Shown here: in pieces, positions 41,958 through 52,595 of the stretch
Layout: the number at the start of each line of letters is the position of its first letter
Position numbering within the stretch: the stretch's first letter is position 1
Assembly (NCBI GenBank): GCA_030068145.1
Contig: JAPJBO010000787.1
Location: 42,834 to 106,833, forward strand
Source: Diplonema papillatum
Lineage: Eukaryota; Euglenozoa; Diplonemea; Diplonemida; Diplonemidae
DNA: 64,000 nt
Reading direction: 5' to 3'
Position numbers and translations under genes: made by a program
The notes under the pieces: generated by a model
The model's input: only the letters and a program-made list of their open reading frames with translations
Told to the model about the DNA's origin: nothing
Database searches by the model: none

Positions 41958-42335
41958 TTTTTAGAGTGCAAGTTCGCTTAGGGATCCGGGGTTTTATAGT
42001 CTCCGGGTGTTCCTTTAAGGTATAGTATGTTTGTGTGTATATCTTTGCTGCCTATTGCCGACTATTCGACTTACTTTAGCGCGCGCTCTTTTTCCCTATG
42101 TGCTTTGCCAAGTCCATGGCTCTTGTGACGGGCACCGAGTTCACGTTCGCGATGAAAGCGATCTCGGGCCCCCCACGTGCATACATGTTTAGCATTGAGT
42201 TCTTTTAAGTACATAAACCACATGGGTTAGCATGCACGTGCATACATGCTTAGCAGGGGTTCGTATCGGTCTAGTGTCCTGGTAGTTGTTGCCTTGGCGG
42301 CGTTTTTGTTGAGCCGGCACCCATGCGGTGGCAAT
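41958..42335 (-). repeat. Family A, long diverged subtype
   Basis: TTTTTTAGAGTGCAAGTTCG, CCGGGGTTTTATAGTCTCCG ... GTGACGGGCACCGAGTTCAC ... CTCGGGCCCCCCACGTGCAT ... TTAGCAGGGGTTCGTATCGG. An internal duplication brackets GCATTGAGTTCTTTTAAGTA. Confidence 0.65.
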
Positions 42336-42754
42336 AATCTGCATCGCCTGCGATAGGCAGGCAATTCGGTGCACTTGCAGGAAATAAAGGTGGGCTGGCT
42401 CAATCAAAGGTTGCGTTTGTTCTGTCGGGTGGTCCCAACTTTTCTTGTTTTCTGTTTTGTTTTTTGTTCGTCCACCCGTTCGTGTCCGGTTTGCTTTACT
42501 CCACTCCAACAGGAGGTGGATGATAATAGTTGATGCAGGAGAAAAGAAATGTTACGAAAATGATTGAGTCTCACAACTAAGTGAAGTAACCCACAAAAAA
42601 GGGCTCTTGGGAAAGGGGGAAGGGGGATGGGGCGTTGTAACTTGAACTGACTTTGCCGACGAAGGGGATGCTGAGGAACTTTGCTCGCTGTGCCGATGGA
42701 AACAGAAGTCGTGCGCCGAATGCTGGATGAAGAAGCTGGCATCCTCGGATAGCA

Positions 42755-42955
42755 GGTTCAAGCATCTGCTCAGCACCGCGTCCGATCTGCGCCGTGTTGG
42801 TCTTTCAACAGCGCGAAGCCTGAGTGCCTCTGCCTGCCGGAAGACTATAGACAGAACAGCTATAAATATCTGTGCCTGGCTTGTCAGGCGGCGTTCGTAG
42901 CTCACAGGACCACGCATGCTCGCAGAGCACATGCAATTGTGTCCCGGGGAGTATG
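42755..42955 (+). repeat. Family B repeat, diverged
   Basis: CATCTGCTCAGCACCGCGTC ... AGCGCGAAGCCTGAGTGCCT ... TTGTCAGGCGGCGTTCGTAG ... TGTCCCGGGGAG. Confidence 0.65.
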
Positions 42956-43474
42956 GCCTGGGGTGGGGCCACGAGAGTACAGGTTTCCCATCGGTTCGAG
43001 CATGGTCTTTCATCCCACACAGTTCGTGGATCGTATTAGAGAGTCCGCTTGGCACGGCGGGATTCTAAAGTCGAAAGAAAAGGGTTTATTTTTTTTTTCG
43101 ATTTTTTTTTATTTTTTTTCCCCCGACGACTTTTAATAAATCACGAAGACACCGTCACAGCGCGCGGTTTCTAGGCGCCACCTCCCCACCGCCAACGGGA
43201 CTTCTCTCCGTGCGTGGATAGTGTTCCGATGAGCACATTTCGTTTAACGTCATCCCGACCGGTGCAACGGGTAGGCTCGGTCGGGCGACTACACCGCAAA
43301 CCGCTACTGCCCTCTTTTTCGTGATCTGGCATGGAATGGGGAGTACTCTCAAAGGCGCGTTGCAACCGCATTGCGCGCAGTTAAAGAACAGGTTGCACCG
43401 GGGAATGCCTACCGCAGAGCGTTTTTTTCAGAGTGAAAGTTCGTTCTTTTTTTTTTTTTTTTTTTTGCACGATG
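42956..43474. other. Intergenic, then family A tail
   Basis: A family A tail (TTTTTTTCAGAGTGAAAGTT) at 43422-43445 is followed by a T run that borders the hAT-like element. No gene was recognised. Confidence 0.45.
43469..43474. repeat. Target-site duplication of the hAT-like element
   Basis: ACGATG, repeated exactly at 45649-45654. Confidence 0.8.
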
Positions 43475-43772
43475 CAGGGTTTTTTCTAGGATTTCAAATT
43501 TTCGAGCTGGAGTGGGGAAACTTTTCGACGCGTTTTCAGAGCCGAATTGCCAAGCAATCCACGCAAATTGCGCTTTGAGGTGCTGGCTGCGGGCTTTTCC
43601 CCCAAGGCAGCTTGGTTCGACGTTCTCCTGGTGCCTATTAGGCCGGTTAGTTCGTTGTCTTCACATGGGTTCAGTTGCCACAGCAGGAAGGGAGTGAACG
43701 AGGGTTGTGTCACAAAAAAACGGGTGCTGCATTTAGGAATGATAGTCGTGGAACAACCTGGGACAGATCCCA

Positions 43773-44324
43773 CTATGCAGAATTGGCCTTCGCCTGCACA
43801 AAGTTTAGGCGACGGCTCGGGACCATCTCGACAAAACGGTCAACAACCTTCTCCAAAAAGACCATCGAAAGCTCTGGTGGACCCTCGATACGGATGCGCA
43901 GGATCATATCCAAATGTCCGCTCGTGAGCCGGTTCCTTAAAAGATCCAGGGTGTCTTTGAGAACACTGAATGATCGCTCAACAGCACTCGTCCCTGAGGG
44001 ATAAGTGGCGACCAACCGCATGGCGGAGACTGCACGTGGGAGTGCTTGCGCCTCGTGCTTCATGGCATAAAGCAAGGCATCCTGAAAGCTGAAAGCCTCG
44101 GGATCTGTGCACCTTTCCTTGGTCATCTGAATGGTCTTGAGCAATTGGGGTAGCTCGTGCTTCACACCCCGACCCTGGGCAGCACTCCACATCGGCTGGA
44201 AATGTCTGTCCTCTTTTCCTGTCACTTGGACCGTTTTGCACGTTGTGAAGTGTTCAACGAAAGTGTCGATCAATGCTGCATCACTATCGCAGTCGTGTCC
44301 GAACGCGTACTTTGGGTCAAAGAG
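43773..44324 (-). pseudogene. hAT transposase C-terminal part
   Basis: Starting after a TGA near 44322 the frame reads LFDPKYAFGHD, typical of the segment late in hAT transposases. It then shows the dimerisation region: ALPRAVSAMRLVATYPSGTS, AVERSFSVLKDTLDLLRNRL, TSGHLDMI. It is out of frame with the N-terminal ORF, and the catalytic core between them is missing, so it is a remnant created by an internal deletion ending near 44324. Confidence 0.8.
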
Positions 44325-45076
44325 TCTTCAACAACAACGCTCTGATCCAATAACCGCGAGACCTCAAGATCCCACTGCTCATACGAAGCGATAGGTTGAA
44401 CAGGGTCCTTCGTCTCTTTCTTCTTTCTTGCTGCCGCTCTTTCGTGCGGAGGCACAGTTCGTTCCGACACCGGTATGAATGTCTTCGGTTCTGCACTCCA
44501 CTCAAAACCCTCCTCTCCTTCTGCTTTTCCCGCCCAAAGAACGTCGTCAGTGACCCCTGGAAACTGACACCGCAGCTGCTTTTTGCTCACCTTCGTGTGC
44601 CACTTCTTTGAGCTCTGCGACGTTCTCGAAGCCTGCGAGGCGGCGGAGTCGTAGCCCTCGGATGCTTTGTCGGCGTCGGGCAGTGGTGCTTGCTGCGTGG
44701 CCTGCTGCTGACGTTTCGGTCCTTTGTCGTGTTCCTGGACTCGAGCCATGAAATCAGCTTTCTTGAGGTACCCGATCCCTGTTCTCTTCCACGTCAAACC
44801 CCGCAGTTTTCCTTGCTCTTCCAACAACACTGCCGACCAAGCCATGTAGTTATGGAGGATCTGCTGGTTTGCTGGGACTTGGCGTTCAGAGGCAGGTGGC
44901 TGAGCTTGAAGTGGTCCAGGAGGGGGTTGTGTCGGTGGCTGTACTTCAGGTGTCGGCTGAGAAGGTGGATCACCTTGTTGGGTTGGTGGTGTCTCTGTGG
45001 CCTCATCGCCTGTCGAGTCCTCGCGCTTACGTTTGAGTGGCGTAAAAAACCCTGCAAGTGTTCCCTGCCGCGACAT
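44270..45076 (-). CDS. hAT-like transposase N-terminal part with PIP-box
   Basis: A 268-codon frame from an ATG at 45076. Residues 4-11 (QGTLAGFF) fit the PCNA-interacting pattern Q-x-x-L-x-x-F-F and are followed by a basic run, PLKRKR, a likely nuclear signal. A Pro/Gln-rich linker follows (about 28-70), then a basic Lys/Gln-rich region. The last ~18 residues are out-of-frame C-terminal sequence, past the deletion point. No DDE or RNase H core residues are seen. PIP-like N-termini are known in several transposases and may tie transposition to replication; here this is inference from the motif. Confidence 0.7.
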   Translation of the reverse strand: MSRQGTLAGFFTPLKRKREDSTGDEATETPPTQQGDPPSQPTPEVQPPTQPPPGPLQAQPPASERQVPANQQILHNYMAWSAVLLEEQGKLRGLTWKRTGIGYLKKADFMARVQEHDKGPKRQQQATQQAPLPDADKASEGYDSAASQASRTSQSSKKWHTKVSKKQLRCQFPGVTDDVLWAGKAEGEEGFEWSAEPKTFIPVSERTVPPHERAAARKKKETKDPVQPIASYEQWDLEVSRLLDQSVVVEDSLTQSTRSDTTAIVMQH

Positions 45077-45654
45077 TGTTTGTGTTTCCGACGATGAACG
45101 TCAGTCCGTCGTTTTTTATGTTGTTATTGTTTGTCTTCACACCCGCACCATTTCTTTTCCTTTATGTTGGTAGTTTCGGCTGATGCCCACCCTTTTGACA
45201 AGGTGTGGTGGGATGGCGATTTTGCGTAGTCGTCGGGTACCGATTTGCAGGTCTTTGTTGGTTGCCACGATGCCCGTTCTGCCGCCTTGTCATCCCGGTT
45301 CCTGGTACCTATTACGAAGCCGTTGAGAACCTCCTCCAGTGTCATCTCGTTTTCGTCGGCGCCGCACAGGGGCTCGTTCTGTACTCTCTCAGGTGGGTCT
45401 CGTCGTTGGTTGTCAACACGTGCTGCATTTCCTGCCTGTCTCGTCTTTTTTTCTTTCTTCCTTTCTCTTCTTTTTTCTGCCCCTTTTTTCGCACTTCTGG
45501 AGCGATTGCGTTGCGATGTGGGGTCGCAGCTTTTCTGGCGATGCTGCAATGAACAGAAAAAAAAAACCCACTCCAGCCCACTCAGATTTTCGCCAAGAAT
45601 CTGGAGTGGGGAAAATCCCCACTCCAGCCCACCCCAGAAAAAACCCTGACGATG

Positions 45655-45999
45655 GCACAAGTGAACGAAATGGCAAGTGCTTTCACTGGCAGCAAAAGCA
45701 TTTGCCAGTGAATTTGCGAGTAGATTTACAACTGGAGGTTCTACTTGTCAAAACGCTTGGTAATTCACAAGCAGTTAAAAAAAAATCCGTTGTAACGTAC
45801 TCGAGTGCACCGTGGGAAATTACGGGGGAGGGCCAACTTAAGTCATCTCAGGGAGTGACTCTCCAAAATTGGAACTTTTTGTTTGCCCCCGCGCAAACCG
45901 GGTCAACCCCGGTTTGCAGATTTATACCGTTGGTCTAAATCTGCAAAGTAAGCTAATCCCCTGGCAACTTTCCCTTTTTTTAGCGAGCGGGATGGGTGG
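45655..45999. other. Intergenic
   Basis: Nothing recognised beyond short direct words (TTGCCAGTGAATTTGCGAGT). Confidence 0.35.
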
Positions 46000-46255
46000 A
46001 TGAGTTGCAGGAACGTGCTTGGAATGGATATGTGCTCAACACCGCACTGGTCCCGTCTGCGCCGTGTTTCGGTCCTTTAAGCCACGGTCACATAAAGCGG
46101 ACCATCATCAGCGCGGAACCTGAGTGTCTGCAGACAGGACTGCGGTGTGAGTCTGGTTGGTCAGGCGGCTGTTCGTGGCTTGTCACAGCCAGGACCACCC
46201 GTGCTACTAGAGCACAGGCAAATCCGTCACGGGGAGAAGACCCCCTACAATGGGA
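46000..46255 (+). repeat. Family B repeat, near-complete copy
   Basis: TTGCAGGAACGTGCTTGGAA ... CATAAAGCGGACCATCATCA ... GGTTGGTCAGGCGGCTGTTC ... CAAATCCGTCACGGGGAGAA. It is the longest copy and a good reference for the family. Confidence 0.85.
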
Positions 46256-46399
46256 TGGGGAAGATTTTAGAGTAACTTTACACAGGTTTCTAGCTCTTGC
46301 GCGTGAGGCGCCCGGGGTTGCAACTGCCTTCCTGCGCAAAAATGCTTGTATTTTGCGATGCCTTGAAGAGAAAGAGTGTTGCGTAGACACGGTATTTTA

Positions 46400-46515
46400 T
46401 CATGCACACACCCACGCACACACACACACACGTGGTCGCACTCCCGTGAAGGAAGGCGCCACATAGAAACGGGTCCATAGCACCACACACACACGCACAC
46501 ACACACCTAGCAAGC
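46400..46515 (+). repeat. CA microsatellites with shared spacer
   Basis: CA runs at 46405-46432 and 46482-46506 flank GTGGTCGCACTCCCGTGAAG ... CGCCACATAGAAACGGGTCC. The spacer recurs, diverged, at 47000-47080 between CA-rich tracts. Confidence 0.7.
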
Positions 46516-46531
46516 TTACTTGGGCGCCTTC

Positions 46532-46703
46532 GGCGTCATGTTGGAATCCCTTCGTTTCCGAGCGAACTCCTCATGTCCACTCGCCAAAACACTCGCTCCC
46601 ATCCCTTCACTGGAAAAAAGAACACAACCAACACTACCTCAAAGTGCAACGTAGCCGACCGGAAACAACGAATTCCCCACACGAGAAACGGAGGGATTCC
46701 AAC
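46532..46703. mobile_element. Family N MITE, copy 1
   Basis: Inverted ends TTGGAATCCCTTCGTTTC and GAAACGGAGGGATTCCAA, ~170 bp, no ORF. Flanking words AAGCTTACTTGGGCGCC and AAGCTTGCTTGAGCGCC form a diverged direct repeat around it. Confidence 0.65.
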
Positions 46704-46745
46704 ACTACACACGAACAAGCTTGCTTGAGCGCCGAAGGGGCGTCT

Positions 46746-46996
46746 AGTGGAATCCGTTTCCCATTTGACGTACGCGATGCCTCCTAGGTGCATTCTTTGC
46801 GAGGCTGGACAGGGTAGTATTATGCAAACAACCAGGTCGTTTCCCCTCCTCTGTTTGTACACCCCCTCCTCGACAACAATGCTTTATCCTGTTCCGCCTT
46901 TCAGTCCCGAGGTTCTTCAACTGCGAACCATGCCACAAGCGGTCCAGAAGCTTGAAAGACTAAAGACTAAAGGGAAAGGGATTCCACAACACATTC
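46746..46996. mobile_element. Family N MITE, copy 2
   Basis: Inverted ends GTGGAATCCGTTTCCCATTT and AAAGGGAAAGGGATTCCAC share the GGAATCC core with the neighbour. About 230 bp. The minus-strand frame inside is short and unrecognised. Confidence 0.6.
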
Positions 46997-47099
46997 GCGC
47001 ATACACACATGCACACACGTGGACGCACTCTCGCTAAGAGGGTGCCACGTCAAAATGGGTCCGCAACACACACGTGTATACGCTTAGAGATGGAGGAAC

Positions 47100-47722
47100 T
47101 CATAGGGTTGTGCCGAGCAAGCGTGCGTTCGGTTCTTTTTTTTTCAAGGGGAAAAAAGGTTAGCGTGCGGAGAACGGGAGCGAAGGGAAGGATGAGCGGG
47201 CCGCTGTGATCGCTGCGCGCATGGGGCGGTCCCTACCTTCTTTTCGATCTCGACCGGGAAGGTAAGGACGGCGTTTGACAAGAAGTGCTTCGAGTAGGAA
47301 CCGACACGTCCGCCTTTGAGTCTGGCTCGCGGTTGCTGTGTCTGCCACAAGGCCCTCCAAGGGAATGTAAGAAAAATACCTTTGTGTTCCCGTTTGCTGT
47401 TTCCGTGTTTTTCCCGGTGGTAGTTTTGTGCGGTCGACGAAAAACGTCGTTTTTTTTTTTTTTTTTTTTTGTTGTTGTTGCTTGGCGTAAGGGAACATCC
47501 TGAATAGTTTCCCCCAAATGCCTCGCGCGGTCTTCTTTTGGACGCGACATCAGGGTTGTTCCCGGCAAGAATAAAGGAAGGAGGTCTTGCAAGAAAAGAG
47601 GGCCTTTTTTTAAGACCGGGGTTCTGGCGCGAATCTCCGGTAGCCCAGCGTCCCCGCGTCCGTCCAGGCCCGTTTTGAAGCTGGCAGGAAGTATCCTTCG
47701 AGCAGAAAGCAAAACATATAGA
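47100..47722. other. Intergenic
   Basis: A T run lies at 47451-47471. No gene was recognised. Confidence 0.35.
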
Positions 47723-47954
47723 TACCTACCCCCCCCCCGTGCATAAGATGGATAGCCAAACCCCCTTGATTAAGATGGATAACGGGCGAGAATGCCAATC
47801 CATCTTAAACACGGGGGTGAGGTACCCCTGTGCAAAGTAACTACACTGTAGTCTACAGTGCCCCCGTGTTTAAGATGGATACCCCCCTTGATTAAGATGG
47901 ATACTGCCAAAACCCGAGTTTTTCATCCATCTTATGCACGGGGGAGGGTAGGTA
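47723..47954. mobile_element. Family F fold-back MITE, copy 2 (inverted)
   Basis: The same unit as 41194-41399 in opposite orientation, with a ~40-bp insert containing GTAACTACACTGTAGTCTAC. Both ends are intact. Confidence 0.8.
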
Positions 47955-48090
47955 CTGGGACCCCCAAAATCCCCGTATCGTGTAATTTCTACGTAGTTCG
48001 TGCGTATAAGTCGATCTTTGAGTGCGTGAGCCCCTCCGAAGAAAGGTCCATCACACTACGTAGTTCGTGCGGAGTTTGTGAAACGGCGAG
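47955..48090 (-). repeat. Minisatellite D, single-unit inverted copy
   Basis: Contains GACCCCCAAAATCCCCGTAT, one D unit (TAAGTCGATCTTTGAGTGCG ... CATCACACTACGTAGTTCGT), then GTTTGTGAAACGGCGAGGGC. It is the reverse complement of the flanks of the nine-unit array at 21829-22510. Confidence 0.85.
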
Positions 48091-48685
48091 GGCTACATTT
48101 TATATGTGTGCTGGACTTTCTTTGGCCGCAGTGGCAAGCCCTGTGACGACCGTTTAGACACTCAGTTAGCCACCAGCTGCATGTGGAGTATCAAAATGTA
48201 GCCCTACCCCGTATTGCGTAGTTCCTGTGAAACGGCGAGGGCTACATTTTATAAGAGTACTGGACTTTCTTTGGCCGCAGTGGCAAGCCCTGTGACGACC
48301 GTTTAGACACTCAGTTAGCCACCAGCTGCATGTGGAGTATCAAAATGTAGCCCTACCCCGTATTGCGTAGTTCCTGTGAAACGGCGAGGGCTACATTTTA
48401 TAAGAGTACTGGACTTTCTTTGGCCGCAGTGGCAAGCCCTGTGACGACCGTTTAGACACTCAGTTAGCCACCAGCTGCATGTGGAGTATCAAAATGTAGC
48501 CCTACCCCGTATTGCGTAGTTCCTGTGAAACGGCGAGGGCTACATTTTATAAGAGTACTGGACTTTCTTTGGCCGCAGTGGCAAGCCCTGTGACGACCGT
48601 TTAGACACTCAGTTGGCCACCAGCTGCACGTGGAGTATAAAAATGTAGCCCCACTCCGTATTGCGTAGTTCCCGCGTACGTTCTT
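48067..48685. repeat. 149-bp tandem repeat T with inverted unit ends
   Basis: Units start at GCGTAGTTCC near 48216, 48365, 48514 and 48663, with a variant first unit at 48067. Each carries GGGCTACATTTTATA near one end and TATCAAAATGTAGCCC at the other. Units are near-identical except the last, which has several changes. Confidence 0.9.
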
Positions 48686-48716
48686 CGTTCCTTCGGTTTT
48701 CGGGGTACCAGATAGG

Positions 48717-49065
48717 GAATAGTTGAGTTGCAGCTCTTGACCAAGATAGATGGAAAAAAGAAGGTGTTTTTATTAGAGTTATTCTTCGCTTTTTCTCACG
48801 AACGGGGGGGTCGGTCCTGCTTTTGGCTTTGTAGGTTCTCCCGACTCCCCAATCCGTGGTTAGCACAAACTCAAGAGGTCTAGTCAACTATTCCCTGCAG
48901 TATTGGCATACTTTCAAGAAAAAAAAGGGAGTGCAAAACTCCGCAAGCTAGAGCTGAAACCATGAGGGGCCGGGGGGAAAATCTTAGTTTAATGTTTAGG
49001 CAGAGCACTGCCTCTCATGCATGGTTGATGCCAGCATCAAGTCTTCTTCGAGGAAGATGTCGTGG
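48717..49065 (+). repeat. Family Q copy 2, then family S
   Basis: GAATAGTTGAGTTGCAGCTC ... GCATACTTTCAAGAAAAAAA is family Q. GGGGAAAATCTTAGTTTAAT ... GATGCCAGCATCAAGTCTTC is family S. Confidence 0.75.
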
Positions 49066-49149
49066 CCCCCCCCCCCAAAGGCGGATGATTACTGCCAGGC
49101 AGGTTTTCTCCACCGGCGGATCCACTTGGCCCTTTACGGACGGGAGGGG

Positions 49150-49500
49150 ACATATGTTTATGTCGAAAAGGTCAGAAGGAGTGCTGGAGTTCGGAAGTTG
49201 CGCCCCAGCAGGAAGACAATGTCGCTTACGCCCGCCACTAAACCCAGATTTACCTGTGTTTCGTGTGGGCTACAGCACATTTACCTCCTTTGGTCTATCG
49301 CAACTGGCCGTCTCCTCAAGCATTTCCTACAAAGCAGGTGGTTGTACAAAAAAAGGATCAATTATTTTGCTGCTGCGGACAGATGTGCTACAAAACCTTT
49401 CCGACGGAGCAACACAGGTTCCCCATTTTTGGGAGCCATGCGACTCTTGAGCTTGACCTAGTTTCTTTAGAAGGCTTTCAGCGCCCCCCGACAGCCCCCG
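49150..49500 (+). repeat. Family O pieces with family C 3' half
   Basis: Family C sequence at 49205-49350 (CTTACGCCCGCCACTAAACC ... CAAAGCAGGTGGTTGTACAA, A7) interrupts diverged family O words (GTCGAAAAGGTCAGAAGGAG before it; ATGTGCTACAAAACCTTTCC ... CTTGAGCTTGACCTAGTTTC after it). Confidence 0.6.
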
Positions 49501-50337
49501 TACCCCCGCATATATAATGCGAGTGGCTTCGTTCCACCGACACGTGGAGGCCGGCGATTTAAGCCGCGCCACGTTTACGCCACCGTCTTATCAGGTCACG
49601 AACGGGCATCCGCGCTGCATTTTGACACCGCTCCAAAAGAAACGCGGCGCTTGCGACACGGGATGCCAGGATCCTAGACTCCGGACAGCATGTTGGGACT
49701 GCGTCGCGGACACTCGCATTGGCATTGAAGTAAATTAACATTGGATGGGTATTTTGTAGACTGCCTTTCGTGTTGATCAGCTTTCCACCCCGCCACCTCT
49801 TTCTTTTTAGAGTGAAAGACTTTTGTAAGCAGGGTCCCCGGCGGTGTTCCCGCGTCCCCCCAGTTCTCACAATTTTCTTGGTTGACGACGAAAGACTGGC
49901 TGGAAACACAATTTCACCCTATGTCTGTCACGGCTTGGCACAACAGCGAGATCAGTAGCTGCACAGTGCGTTGAAAACCATTGTGTTCGTGTGTATGGCG
50001 CGAGCCGAAACTCCCAGGCTTCTCAGGAATGCTAGCATACTGTGCACCTTGGTTAATCAACCACCCACCCAGGACTCTTTACTTTTTGTGGTTAATTAGC
50101 CAAGGCCGTTCGCGATGCAGGCCTTTTAAGGTTAATTAACCACGATTTTGGGGTCACGTGAACACTGCTGAGCTGGTCAACACTACGTTTTTAGGAGTTG
50201 TTTCCTAGCGTTATTTGTGGTTTAGATGGTCGGTATTAAAGAAAGGGGTTTTGGATTTTTTTTTTTTTTTTTTTTTGGTAACTGAGGGGAGAAATGCGTG
50301 ACGCACGACCACAAGCCGGACCAAACTTGTGAGTGTG

Positions 50338-50370
<33 letters not shown>

Positions 50371-50776
50371 GTGAAAGTTGTGAAAACGGTGTTGAAGGTC
50401 TCGGATTGCTTTCGTTTAGGCCTGACTGCTGGTGACATCGACTATGTTTATGTGACTGGTGTTGCCTTTCGATTGATTTTTTGAACGTGAAGGAATTAGT
50501 TGTTTAGTTTTTTTCTTTTTTTTTTTTTTCCTCCATGGCGCGTTAGCAGAGCAAGGTGTGAGATGGCCCATCGTGGGAACGAGATGAGAACTACGAGATG
50601 TGGGCGCCTGATTGTGAATAGTTGCTCCCTTTGTTTAACTTTAAGCCTACTTTTTTTTGATATTTTGTGTTGGCATTCGTAAAAACCGCTGGACTTAGGT
50701 ATTATTTTTGTTGAGTCGACGTAGTAATGCACCAATCCGTCTGTTATAGACTGGGGAGTTGTGTTGCCGACAATAG

Positions 50777-50807
<31 letters not shown>

Positions 50808-51587
50808 CTTCTTCCTTTTTTGCGGTTGACGATATGCGTCGTGTTGATGACTTCTTTTTTTTTTGCGGGGGGGCGGGGGGACAATGTTTCTTGGGTTTGA
50901 AGGGGGGAAAATCTTAGTTTCGTGTTCAGGCGCTACTTGCCTCTAAGTGTTTGATGCTAGCATCAAGTCTTCTTCGCGGAATGCAGAGTCTTTTTTCTTC
51001 TTTTTTTCTTTTTTTCCGTTTTCTGTTTTTTCTGTTCTTTCTTTCGTTGTCGCCGGGGGGGGGGGGATGCTGAATAAAGCTACCCCCCCCCTTGGATAAC
51101 CAGGCCCGAATTGTGTTAGTACTACAAGGTTTTGCCGATTCGATCCCGCAATGAGACGCCGCGCGTGCAAGCCTGACCGGTCGTCAGCTCAAGTGCGCTC
51201 ATTATATTCTTTGGGATACGCGATGAATGGGGGGGAGCTTCAAAAGACAGGAGGTGGGGGGGGGTTAGCACAACAAAGGACACATCCAGGACAGCGTCTT
51301 CGCTCGGTTTCTTCACCATTTTAGAGAGGAAGGCAGAGGAAACTCAACCTTCTTGCACAGACCACACTCTGAAAGATAGAGTGAAGCTCGCTTACCGACA
51401 TAAGTCGTGCACCAAACTCCCTCGAGGAAACTAGGAAGGGTTGCGGCTGTGACGCCGACTTCCATGGCCACCGTCCTGCTGTCAAGATGAACCGGCACCC
51501 TTTGTGGGATCTGATGAGCGATCACTCGGACACCTTAAGTCAGCTCTCGGTTCATCCCGCGTCGCCAGTCCTGCTTACCAGAAGTGG
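49501..51587. other. Intergenic, T-run rich
   Basis: Family A tails lie at 49804-49822 and 50363-50380 (after a long T run). Family S lies at 50905-50995. GTTAATTAACCAC-type words occur at about 50050-50145. Long T runs lie at 50256, 50340 and 50775. No gene was recognised. Confidence 0.4.
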
Positions 51588-51806
51588 CCCACTTAGAACC
51601 AGGATGCTGGCCCAGGATGCTGGCCCACTTAGAACCAGGATGCTGGCCCACTTAGAACCAGGATGCTGGCCCACTTAGAACCAGGATGCTGGCCCACTTA
51701 GAACCAGGATGCTGGCCCACTTAGAACCAGGATGCTGGCCCACTTAGAACCAGGATGCTGGCCCACTTAGAACCAGGATGCTGGCCCACTTAGAACCAGG
51801 GTTCAA
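51588..51806. repeat. 23-bp tandem repeat, about nine copies
   Basis: CCCACTTAGAACCAGGATGCTGG starts at 51588, then at 51624 and every 23 bases to 51785, with one aberrant 13-bp insert in the first spacing. Units are identical apart from the edges. Confidence 0.95.
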
Positions 51807-52094
51807 TGAAGTAACCCCGAGCTCACGCCCGTTTAAAGTTTGAGAACAGGCGTATTCGTCTGCGAGAACAGCCAGGAAAGGGTGTTGAAGTATGGTTAAA
51901 GGTAAATCAGCATGGTGTCACCGGAGGGAATAAATCGCAAGGCCGCACGTGATGAAGCCGTTGGACACTGGGAACCTTTAAGGTACATGGACCACATGGA
52001 TCAGCGTGCACGTGCTAAAGCCGTTAAGCAGCGGCTGCCGGCTTGGCCGTGACACCTTATATATAAGTGGGTTGGATTCTGTGAATTTACTACT

Positions 52095-52315
52095 GTGTTG
52101 AACGCTTACGCCCGCCACTACAACCCAGATTTACCTGTGTTTCGTGTGAGCTACGGCACATTTACCTCCTTTGAGATTTGGAATATTGTTGCGATAGTGG
52201 GGAGTCATCAGCATGCTAACGAGAACCACACTATGCCTGCCTTCGCTACGTGACACCTGAGGTTTCGCAACTGGCAGTCTCCTCAAGTATTTCCTACAAA
52301 GTAGTTAATAGGGTT
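52095..52315 (+). repeat. Family C 3' part with internal insertion
   Basis: TTGAACGCTTACGCCCGCCA ... TTACCTCCTTTGAG, then ~85 foreign bases, then TTCGCAACTGGCAGTCTCCT ... TTCCTACAAAG. Confidence 0.7.
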
Positions 52316-52595
52316 GGCACTCTTTCTGGAGAAGTAAAGGACACGCAATCGTGCCCTGGAAGTGCTCTTCGGTACAGCCTGGGGAGGAACCTGTGTGCAT
52401 CCGGACACTGCACCGCGAGAGTAGCAGAAAAAGAAGAATCGAGATCATTAATCAAGAGTTTTTCCTTGCCCGCACTCCCCCTGAACCCGAGCCCCGGACG
52501 CGGGTTCCAGGTGGCAATAGGTGGCATGATCAGACGAGTCCTGCTCACGGGGCGGTTTGGCCTCCTCGCACACATTGCATGCGGCTTTTTCAAAA

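Larger units (their letters stand above)
43475..45648 (-). mobile_element. hAT-like DNA transposon, internally deleted, exact ends
   Basis: Left end CAGGGTTTTTTCT and right end AGAAAAAACCCTG are perfect inverted repeats. ACGATG flanks both sides (43469-43474 and 45649-45654). The length is 2174 bp. Subterminal motifs CTGGAGTGGGG / CCCCACTCCAG occur near both ends, several times at the right end. It codes for a transposase N-terminus and C-terminus on the minus strand but not the RNase H-like core. The 6-bp duplication is shorter than the usual hAT 8 bp. Confidence 0.85.

Noticed and set aside
52177..52265. Insertion in family C with a TGAG target duplication
   Set aside because: Four bases is too short, and the neighbouring copies vary too much at this point to be sure.
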